Positions 22,067 to 31,052 of a stretch of 64,000 nt of DNA are shown here, in pieces. Under the pieces are notes generated by a model. The model saw only the letters and a program-made list of their open reading frames with translations, made no database searches and was not told the DNA's origin. The DNA is from Rana temporaria (taxonomy: Eukaryota > Chordata > Amphibia > Anura > Ranidae). The stretch spans positions 593,711,344 through 593,775,343 of the forward strand of contig NC_053489.1 in the NCBI RefSeq assembly GCF_905171775.1, written 5' to 3'. Made by a program: the position numbers and the translations under genes. The first letter of the stretch is position 1; each line of letters starts with the position of its first letter.

Positions 22067-22380
22067 ATAGTTACATGGACTTCTCAGATGTGATAGGGAG
22101 GAAATATTTAGCATAGAAACTCAGTGAAAACTGAGCATTTGCAGAGTTGCCTCAACAGCTTCAAAATCCCTAGCTGAATTTGGGACATGAACAGAAGGTA
22201 GAGATAGAGAGCAGCAGGACCATCCAGGTTTTTTGCAGAATACAGAAAACAAATCTAATAGTGACTGAGTGAGTATGAACAGCATGTAATGCAGCATTTA
22301 TTGACATTTTTGATGATGTGAGTTTAGTGACACTTTAAGAATGAGCATAGGGATTTGATAAAAGATGAATTCACGTAAGT
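22067..22380. other. no recognised feature
   Basis: Unremarkable sequence between MITE copy 4 and the L1 remnant. Confidence 0.4.
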
Positions 22381-23430
22381 CTAGGCGGCAATAAAATCCA
22401 TTAACCCTTCCAAAGCACCAGGTCCAGAGGGGATTTCCGGCCATTACTATAAAAAATATTGTATGTGGAAATCTTGTCCCCGCCATCTGTGTTCGTACTT
22501 ACTGTAAATGAGGTGCAGAAAGGTGTCAGTATGCCTCCTCATGACAACATGGCCTTCATACATGTGATACCAAAGCCATGCAAAGACCAGGGTGAGTGTT
22601 CAAATTATAGATCCATATCTCTAGTTAATGCTGTAAAATGATGACCAAGATGTTAGCTAACAGACTTTATTCCTTTCTCTCCCTTTATATCCACCCGGAT
22701 CAGGTGGGAATTGTCCCCCACAGACATGCATCAGACCAAACTTGAAGGATAGTGGACATAATTTTGACAATCCAATCCAACTGGGATGCTTTAGGGGAGA
22801 AAACAGTATGCCTTTGGATCTACAAAAGGCATTTGATTCTCTCTCCTGGGAATACCTGTTTTTAAGGCTATGCAAATACAGCTTTGGCTCAAATTTACTG
22901 ACGATTTTGCAAAAACGATATGAAGAACCTATGGTTACCTTAACAGTGAGAGGATACAAATCCCAATGCTTATGTATACATAGGGGGCACGTCAGAGATG
23001 TCCTTTATCCCCCATACTATTCATTTTAGCACTTGAACCTTTAGCTGTAAACATTTCTGCTAACTTGGATATCAAAGGCATCCAGTGCAGAGACTGAGAA
23101 CACAAATGCGCTTTATTTGCCAATGATATTTTGCTCATATCATCCCTAATTAACACAATTCCAAATCTGCTAGCTACCTTACAACACTTCTCTGACATAT
23201 TGGCAATGATCAAATGCATGAAATCCCAGACTATGAATTTGTCCTTGAGTATTAAGATGTGAAGAGGAATTTTGTGTTTAAATGGAGAGAGGATGCTTTA
23301 CCATACTTAGGCATTCACTTGACTTCATCTCTACTCACCTTATACCATCTTAACTACCCTTGGCTAAATAAAAAACTGTCAAAATGAATGTCTTGCCAAG
23401 AATACTGTACTATTTTAGAACACCTCAGAT
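22381..23430 (+). pseudogene. L1-like ORF2, reverse transcriptase part
   Basis: Fragments of an L1-clade reverse transcriptase in several frames: AIKSINPSKAPGPEGISG (about 22390), DLQKAFDSLSWEYLFLRL (about 22818), RCPLSPILFILALEPLA (about 23000), then FANDILLISS, where the catalytic pair is Asn-Asp instead of Asp-Asp. It ends at MNVLPRILYYFRTPQI (about 23425), where an antisense LINE is inserted. Many stops and frameshifts; dead. Confidence 0.85.
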
Positions 23431-23754
23431 CAGTTTTTTTTTTGTTTAATCTCTTCTTTGTTAAATTTTTCTTTACATATACCATTTAACATTTTACATT
23501 CATCATGCCTTGACACTTGAAAGGTAGCTCACTACATGCTATCTTCCTTTACTATATGGTGGTTTATCCGAATCCTCCAAAAAAGAAAGAAGAAAAAAAA
23601 AATGGCAGGGGGGGGGCGGGGAAGCTGTTTTTGACTATAAAGAATGTGTTAACATATGTGTATTCCTAGTGCTATAGGTATTATATTTCCTCTGGGAATT
23701 TTTATATTTATTTATCTGTGATAAGGGGGAATATTTTTATTTATTTTTTTTATA

Positions 23755-23870
23755 TACAATTGTGTTTGAGATGTTATATTTATATGTATGTGTCTTCTCT
23801 TTTTTTTATATAAAATTGTGTTTGAAATGTTATATTTATATGTATGTGTCTTCTCATTTACAATTCTCCC
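23755..23870. repeat. tandem duplication of about 70 bp
   Basis: ATGTTATATTTATATGTATG preceded by TTGTGTTTGA occurs twice (about 23770 and 23827), each followed by TGTCTTCTC. Confidence 0.75.
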
Positions 23871-24299
23871 CCCCCCCCCAAGGGAAAAAAAAGAAAAAGG
23901 AGAGAGGAAAAAGAAGAGAAAAAAAAGGGGGGGGAAACGTGAGTGAGAAGGGTCGTTAGCCACCTTGCCATATTCTTCTAGTGTCACAATCTCTACTTAG
24001 GCATATTAACAAAACATACATAAAACATACAGATTAAAAATAAAAGCTGTGGATTGTTCCCCATCTTTCTTTCTTTTTTTTTGTTCCTATCTCCTTTTCT
24101 GAACTTCAGAAGGCTTTTGGGTTTATCCATCTATTTCTTGGTTATGTTTTTCCCAGATTTTTTAAAATTTCTCCTGTTTGTGCCTGATGTTGTGTATCCA
24201 TTTTTCTGCTCCCATTATTATAACTACTTCCCTTTTCCATTCTTGAAGGGTGGGGCATGTTGCTTGTTTTCAATACCTTGGTATTAATCTTTTGGCCGA

Positions 24300-25619
24300 A
24301 TTTAATAAATGCAGTACAATGCTATTTTTAAGTTTTTATAACTTCCTGGAACATGGAAGTGTAACGGTGTAAACTCTATTGTTTCCTCAGACATTTTTCC
24401 GATCCATGGCGCCACTTCCTCCCAAAAGATTCTTATCCCTGGACATGCACACCAGATATGGAAGTATGTTCCCTGCTCCCCACACCCCCTCCAACATCGG
24501 TCATCTCTTGTTGGATATATTTAAGCTAATCGCACCGGGGTGCAGTACCATCTAACCAAGAATTATATGCCATATCCTGAATGGCAGAGCTTGTGGATGT
24601 GGCATGTGTAATTGTATTTTTTTTTTTATTTTGTTGGGGGAAATCTGCATCCTAGCTCTTTTTCCCATTTTTTGATAAAGTAAGGGGTTGTTTTATTCTG
24701 TTCACTACATATTATTTTATACATTTGTGACAGTAAGTAGTCTGGTTGTGATATCTTTCTACATGTTTTTTCGAATATAGTTAGAGAATTCAGAGTTCTT
24801 ACTTGGGGGTCTAATCTTCTAAGAAAAACTTTGCATCTGACTATATCTTCATCCTGCCATTACCATATATCCTTCTGTTGATACTAAATCTACCTGCGGC
24901 ATCAGGACCCCCAGTGGTGCATACCTCAGGCACATTATATTACCTTCTGATTCCCATGGGCCTAATGTTCCCTTTTCCTCTCCTGGAGGGAACCATGGGT
25001 AACCCCCCAGTGGTGCCAATGGTGATGTTTTTGGGGCGTATTTGCCAAATGTATTTATCCTATCCCATACTGCCAGTGTGTTCCGAGTTAATGGGGATGT
25101 CCATTTTGATAATCCCCTGGCCTTAGTTGTTATCCATGGTGCCCCCGCCAGGTTCCTCCCCACCATATTTGCCTCTATTAGTACTCATGCTCTATTACCT
25201 ACATCATGGCACCAGTGCAGTATACACACCAGAGCCATCTGTTTATAATAGGATGCGATATCTGGGAGCCCAACTCCTCCTTCTACCTTACTTTTACATA
25301 GGATTTCATATGCTATCCTAGCATTTCCCGCTTTCCATATAAATGATATGAATGCTTTCTGTATCTTTTAAAAAAATATCTGGGGGAGTTGTATAGGGAC
25401 TGTATATAGAACATATAAAAGTCTGAGTACCACATTCATTTTTAGAGTATTAGATCTTCCGAACCATGTTAGTGTGTTTCCCTTCCATCTATTCAGATCT
25501 TTTATTATTTCTGTAAGTAATGCTCCTTAGTTACGTTCATATAATATCTTTTCATCAGCCGCTATGTGCACTTCCAAATAGCACAGTAATTCTCTATTCC
25601 ACAAAAACAAGTATCTATT
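24300..25619 (-). pseudogene. LINE ORF2 C-terminal region, degraded
   Basis: Continues the RT on the - strand with RWKGNTLTWFGRSNTLKMN near 25.47 kb, then a post-RT segment (WDRINTFGKYAPKTSPLAPL near 25.07 kb). Frames are interrupted. It lacks a distinct motif of its own and is assigned by position and general L1 resemblance. Confidence 0.6.
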
Positions 25620-26947
25620 CTATAACAATTTAATTACAGGCAATGGCACATGGCTTGGCAATATTACTGATTTCTCTGGATTTATTTTTAAATTGGATAT
25701 CTTTCCATATCTTATCATTTCCTGCATCAGCTCATATACTGATTCTTCTGGTTTTGAGAGAAAAAAACATAAATCATCGGCATATGCTGTCACTTTGTGC
25801 TCTCTCTGTCCAATTTCCACCCCCACTATTCCCCTGTTCCCTCTCACTCTGCATAAAAATGGTTCCAAAGTGAGAGCGAACAAGATTGGGGATAGGGGAC
25901 AGCCCTGCCTTGTACCATTGCCTATATCAAACCCCTTCAGACAGTGTTCGGTTAACTTTAACTTTGGCTTTAGGTCTTGCATATAATGCTGCTATCCATC
26001 CCCTCATCCATTCCCCCATGCCCAATTATTTTAATACTTCCATCATCTAAGCCCAGTTCACCCTGTCGAATGCCTTTTCGGCGTCCATCGACAGGGTTAC
26101 TCTAGATGTTTTGTCGGGTCTCTTTTCCATCCAATGGAGTATATTAAGTGCTTGTGTTGTGTTGTCTTTTGTTTCCCTCCCCATCATAAATCCTGTCTGA
26201 TCTATGTGTATTATTTTTATTACCGTCTCTTTTAATCTATTTGCTAATATTTTGGAAAATAATTTTGTATCTGTATTTAGGAGGGAGATGGGTCTATAAC
26301 TTTTTTTTTTTTTTTTTTTTTTTTTTTCCGCCTCAGAGAACTATCAGGATATTCAATCAATTTGCGTTCATTTCGCAGTCTCCTTAGTTCGCATCATGGT
26401 TGGAAAATTTATTTATCTATTCATTTCATTTTCTTCCCCTTTTTTTTTTTTTTTTTTTTTTAAATATATATCAGTTAATATACAAAAGAAGAGAAAGGAA
26501 AAAATACTTAAATACATACATAGATACATCTATCTATCTATCTATGAGATGGGTCTATAACTTGAGCAATATTGTGGGTCCTTTCCTGGTTTCGGTATGA
26601 TTGTCACAAATGCTAATAATGCTTCTGAGGGTAGTGGATTTCCAGCTGTGATCTTATTAAAATAATTATAAAGTGGTGTAACCACTATATTCATATATTT
26701 TTTGTAATATGCATTAGTTAGGCCATCTGGGGCTCTTTCCACTCGGGAGGTCCTCTATTGCTCTTTTAATTTCCTCTCTGGTGATCTGTTCTTCTAATTC
26801 CTCCACCACGTCCCTTGCCAGATGTGGTAATTTGGATTCCCTGATATATTCTCTTATTTCATTTTCTTCATCTTCTTTTAATTTTATCCTTTGTATGTTA
26901 TATAATTCATTAAAAAAGCGATGAAATTCTGCAGCTATATTTTTCAT
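25620..26947 (-). pseudogene. LINE reverse transcriptase, fragmented
   Basis: From right to left: VEELEEQITREEIKRAIEDL (26.8 kb), PDGLTNAYYKKYMN and FVTIIPKPGKDPQYCSSYRP (26.6 kb), GTRQGCPLSPILFALTLEP and AYADDLCFFLSKPEESVYEL (25.6-25.95 kb). The YADD catalytic box is intact. The region between 26.0 and 26.5 kb continues in broken frames and contains a separate 243-bp retroposed insert. L1-clade by RT motifs. Confidence 0.9.
26303..26545 (-). mobile_element. 243-bp retroposed insert with an 18-bp target duplication
   Basis: GAGATGGGTCTATAACTT occurs at 26285-26302 and again at 26546-26563. Between them is a segment starting with a long T run on the + strand (a poly(A) tail on the - strand) and ending in a TATC microsatellite. 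This is the signature of target-primed retroposition. The donor is not recognised. Confidence 0.85.
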
Positions 26948-27258
26948 ATCTTTTATCTGCTTATTATTTACTCAGATGTTATGGACATGGGATAGTTCTT
27001 GTTGGATTTGTAACTGCCTAGCTAGTAGTTTGCCACACTTATTCCCCTTGTTCGTATAATTTATTTGCCAAGAATCTACATTTATCTTTTTCTTTTCTAT
27101 CTAGGCAATTAGCAAGTTCTGTTCTTAAAGTTTCTAATTGCTCCCCCTCTCTAGGATCTAATTTCTTGTTATGTTTTATCTCTGCTTCATGTATTTTCTT
27201 TAATAATTCTTCTATCTCCTCCTTTTTTTTTTTTACTCAGGATCCGTGGGCTATTAAC

Positions 27259-27945
27259 TCACCCCTTATAACTACTTTGTGTGCTTCCCATATCACTTGT
27301 TCTGATATCTCTTCCGTTAAAATATTCTATCATTTTCTGCCGTATATCCTCTGCTATCTGTTCATCATCCAGTAGTGTTTCATTTAATTGCCAAGTTTTC
27401 TCCCGATGTCCCATCATAATTGGTACAAACTCCAACACCACTGGTGCATGATCAGATATCGTTCTTGGTTCTATTGAAACTCTTTTTATATGTTCAAAAT
27501 AGTACTGGTCTACAAAGAACAGATCCAACCTTGAGTATACTTTGTGTGTTTTGGAATAGTAACTATAATCCTTTCGTCCCTCATTTAGTGCTCGCCATGT
27601 ATCTACTAGATGATAGGTTTGGCAGAGTTTCTTTAGATGTTTACGTGCCCTGTAGGATATTACTATTTTCCTTGCTGTTGTATCTAATGCGGGGGCCAAA
27701 ATGATATTAAAATCCCCTCCTAAAATTACAAAACCTTCCCCAAATTTATTCAACCTTCTTAAGGTTTTTGATATGAAATCCACTGTACCTGTATTGGGAG
27801 CATACACTGCGGCAAATGTATACCTCTGTCCATGTAATGTACCTTTGACAAATAAATATCTCCCCTCTGTATCCACTTGTGTCTCTATTAAAGTTAGGGG
27901 GCATGTTTTCCTGATAGCTATAGTAACGCCTCTTGCTCTTACCAC
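27259..27945 (-). pseudogene. LINE endonuclease (APE) domain
   Basis: Apurinic-type endonuclease of an L1-clade ORF2 that nicks target DNA. Motifs: FAAVYAPNTG, VILGGDFNIIL (catalytic Asp-Asn), SRLDLFFVDQYY and TISDHAPVVLEF (Ser-Asp-His). The frame is open for 228 codons, beginning after the N-terminal Glu motif, so the domain is 5'-truncated. It continues into a pre-RT region in other frames. Confidence 0.9.
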
Positions 27946-27968
27946 TGGTGATAGTGCATACCTCAGAT

Positions 27969-28498
27969 ATGTTAACTTTTAAATGGAAATTGTTAAAATT
28001 CAATATTTCTGAGCAGCCCAACTGACCCAACTGGCTCACTACTCAAAACAAATGCTATATTGGATGTCGATAAAAAACATGGCCATGACCTTGCAGTCTC
28101 CTAGCCATCTGCCTGCTTTCCAAAGCAGGACCAATCATCCTGTGCCCTACTCTCTCTTTCTCATTGATTATGGCACAGGCTTAATGCATCTTACCATCTC
28201 CAGTCATCCCATAGCCCACTTACCCCAATAATTTCTAACCCCTTATTCATCCTGGGTCCCATGCCTGCGCCCTTCAAATGGTGGACAAATAAAGGATTTC
28301 AACACTTTGCTAATTTCTGTACTGGAGGGAGGGTTTTCTCACTTCAGTTTTTTGTGTGATAAGCACCATCTCCCAGACTCAGAATTATACTTTTATACAC
28401 AGTTGCTTCATATTATAAAAATTTTCCAACATCGAGGAAATTTTTTTAGTTGGATTGCCTTTAAATGTTTATGTAGATCGTGCGATAAACAATAGGGT
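27969..28498 (+). pseudogene. L1-like ORF2, post-RT segment
   Basis: Resumes the host L1 after the antisense LINE. YSLFLIDYGTGL, ISNPLFILGPMPAPFKWWTN and KGFQHFANFCTGGRVFSL in neighbouring frames resemble the L1 region with the NPxF...W...GI pattern. Stops throughout. Confidence 0.65.
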
Positions 28499-28792
28499 TT
28501 AAAGGAGTTGTAAAGTCAGAAGTTTTTTTTATCTTTATTCACTGCTGTCAATTAAAGTCAGTTAACCAATCAGGAGTGAGAGGGGGCAGGGCCGAAGACA
28601 CATGGAGCTTTCAGCCCGACTTAGGTGCCCCAATAGCAAGCTGCTTTCTGTGGGGGCAATCAACAGGAGGGGCCAGAAGCAGCAGAGAGGGACCCAAGAA
28701 GAGAAGGATCTGGGCTGCTCTGTGCAAAATCAACTGCAAGTATAACATGTTTGTTATAAAAAAAAAAAAAAAAAAAAAACAAGGAGCCTTTA

Positions 28793-29460
28793 TATCAGGA
28801 ATCAAGTACTCACCGAGACCGAACTGCCGAGGGTGGTTCACCTTTACGACCAAGCGCGCCCGCCCACTGAGTTTTGGAACAGGTGGCAGAAGCACGAGGC
28901 GGTACCGGTGCCAGTGGAGAAGCGTTGACCGGTGACGGTTGTAGATGACAGGTGCTTCTGGGTGACTGCAGACGGAAACAGGAACAAACAATACTGAAGC
29001 CGGATAACCGGTACTGAAAGAGTCCAAGAAACAAACTGGAAAGTCCGGGGTGCAAGCCAAGGTTCGGGGAGCAGAGAAGACAGCAGATCCGGGTCACAAG
29101 CCAAGAGGTTCAAGGGCAGGAGAAACAACAACAGAGTCCAGGTCACAAGCCGAGATCGGGGTCAGAAGAGTTCAATAGAGTGGTGAAGCAATCCGAGGTC
29201 AGGTTCCAGGTGAGAGGTGAGTCGAACGGAATTCCAACAGGAAATGGTTTCCAGAGACACAGGTTCAGGAAGTAGCTGACGATAAACCAGCAACCTGTCT
29301 ACTGACAGGAGCTGGTTTAAATAGGGCGGTCACGCTGGTGATTGGCCCCGAGAGGTCACATGCGTATGCGCACACGCCTAAAGTGCCCAGTTAGCCGCCG
29401 GGAAGCCAATCTACTACGCTGGTGTGTTAAAGGAGGAAGTACAGCGCTTTGGCCCTGACA
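28793..29460 (-). repeat. 3' LTR of the Gypsy element
   Basis: 668 bp, nearly identical to 33822-34489. By eye I find two differences, at about 29346 and 29368 (GATTGGCC/GATGGGCC and ATGCGTATG/ATGCATATG). It reads TGTCAGGGCC...CCTGATA on the - strand. Confidence 0.93.
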
Positions 29461-31052
29461 GTGCCCCCCCCAAGGGGCGGACTCCGGACGCCTAAACTGG
29501 CCATCAACTCCGGATGCTCCTGGTGAAAAACACGAATTAGCCGAGGGGCATGCACATTTCTTGAAGGTTCCCATGAGTTGTCTTCTGGAGGGTAGCCCCT
29601 CCATTTGATCAGGTATTGGAGTTGTCTCCCCTTTTTTCTACAGCTCAAAATGGCCTCGACCTCAAACTCCTCTTCTCCATCAATCTCCACTGGTGGTGAA
29701 GGAAGAGCTGCCCTTCCCTGAAAAGGGTCGGGGATGGTAGGTTTTAGGAGGGAGGCATGAAAAACCGGGTGGATTCTATAAGAGTTGGGTAATGAAAGTT
29801 CAAAAGCTACTTCGTTGATCTTGCGTTTGATTCTAAACGGGCCAATGAATCTTGGACCTAGCTTCCGGGCAGGAACTGGCAACTTCAAATTAGCCGCGGA
29901 GAGCCAGACCTCTTCCCCAATTTCAAAAGAGGGACAGTCCTTCCTTCCCTTATCATAGAATTTCTTATAATCCTCTTGGGCTTGCTGCATTACATCCCTG
30001 AGTTTCCGAAAGTTAGACTGTAAGGTGGTTATACGTTCCTGGGCAGCTGGGACAGGTATCTCCGGGAGAGGGTCTGGCAGGAAGGCCGGGTGAAAACCGC
30101 AATTAGCCCAAAAGGGTGTTTGGTTGGTGGTAGTGTGAACAGAATTATTGTAGGCAAACTCCGCAGTGGGCAATAGAGATAACCAATCATCTTGGGAGGC
30201 AGAACAAAAACATCTGAGGTATTGTTCAAGAGTTTGGTTCGTCCTTTCCGTTTGCCCGTTGCTTTGCGGGTGGTAGGCTGATGACAAACATGTTTTGACT
30301 TCCAGGGATCTGAAAAGCTCTCTCCAAAATTTAGAGGTAAATTGGACCCCTCTGTCTGAGACAATGGTTTTGGGGACCCCGTGAAGCCTAACGATTTCTT
30401 TGAAGAAAATTTTTGCCGTTTCGGCAGCAGAAGGGGTTCCAACCATGGGTAGAAAATGTGCCATTTTAGACAGGCGATCCACGACTACCAGGATTGTCGT
30501 GAAGCCATCCGATGGAGGTAAATCTACGATGAAATCTAGAGCAATATCAGCCCACGGACGTTCTGGAACTGGCAGAGGCTTAAGTAACCCCCAGGTCTTG
30601 GTTTTAGGACCCTTGTTGCGTTGACAGATTGCACATGAAGAAATGTAAGTTTTACAGTCTTGTTTCCATTTTGGCCACCAAAAATAACGGGAAAGTAGTT
30701 CAGAGGTCTTCCTTGCCCCAAAATGACCGGCTAACTTACGGTAGTGGAAGGTGCTCAGAACTGATTGCCTGATCTCGGTGGGAACGTAGATCCTGTCTTG
30801 AAGCCAAAATAAGCCATTGCGCTCCTTTAGTGACGATGATACTGGGTCAGAGATTTGTCTGGATGCAATTTTGATGGAATTTAACAGATCAGTTTCAGAA
30901 ACCAAGAGAAAATTCCGGGAAGGCAGGATGGTACTTGGTTCCGCTGTGCAAGGAGTCTCTGGGAACATCCTGGAAAGTGCGTCCGCCTTTCCATTTTTCG
31001 AACCAGGCCTATAAGTAATATGGAAATTAAATTGTAAAAAAAAAGAGCCCAT
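29427..31052 (-). CDS. Gypsy RNase H end, integrase and chromodomain
   Basis: Continues the polyprotein in the next frame. It starts with YRPGSKNGKADALSR, then the integrase zinc-binding HHCC region (HYRKLAGHFGARKTSELLSR, SSCAICQRNK). The catalytic core has DFIVDLPPSDGFTTILVV, SDRGVQFTSKFW and AYHPQSNGQTERTNQTLEQY, giving the D,D,E triad. A C-terminal chromodomain, YLIKWRGYPPEDNSWEP, could direct integration to modified chromatin. The open frame is 541 codons; the last residues run into the 3' LTR. The first Met is arbitrary, because this part is normally made as one Gag-Pol chain. It overlaps the preceding frame around the T9 run. Confidence 0.93.
   Translation of the reverse strand: MGSFFLQFNFHITYRPGSKNGKADALSRMFPETPCTAEPSTILPSRNFLLVSETDLLNSIKIASRQISDPVSSSLKERNGLFWLQDRIYVPTEIRQSVLSTFHYRKLAGHFGARKTSELLSRYFWWPKWKQDCKTYISSCAICQRNKGPKTKTWGLLKPLPVPERPWADIALDFIVDLPPSDGFTTILVVVDRLSKMAHFLPMVGTPSAAETAKIFFKEIVRLHGVPKTIVSDRGVQFTSKFWRELFRSLEVKTCLSSAYHPQSNGQTERTNQTLEQYLRCFCSASQDDWLSLLPTAEFAYNNSVHTTTNQTPFWANCGFHPAFLPDPLPEIPVPAAQERITTLQSNFRKLRDVMQQAQEDYKKFYDKGRKDCPSFEIGEEVWLSAANLKLPVPARKLGPRFIGPFRIKRKINEVAFELSLPNSYRIHPVFHASLLKPTIPDPFQGRAALPSPPVEIDGEEEFEVEAILSCRKKGRQLQYLIKWRGYPPEDNSWEPSRNVHAPRLIRVFHQEHPELMASLGVRSPPLGGGTVRAKALYFLL

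Larger units (their letters stand above)
23431..27959 (-). mobile_element. 5'-truncated L1/Tx1-like LINE inserted antisense into the L1 remnant
   Basis: Flanked by ACCTCAGAT on both sides (23422-23430, 27960-27968). The left edge has a T run (23434-23444), the poly(A) tail of a - strand element. Coding pieces on the - strand cover endonuclease, pre-RT, RT and C-terminal region, with 3' untranslated sequence at 23.45-24.3 kb. The 5' end begins within the endonuclease domain, as is usual for LINE truncation. Confidence 0.8.

Noticed and set aside
28611..29146. Frames of 95-149 codons repeated at 28.8-29.1 and 33.7-34.2 kb
   Set aside because: They lie within the two LTRs and have no resemblance to any protein; duplicated only because the LTRs are.
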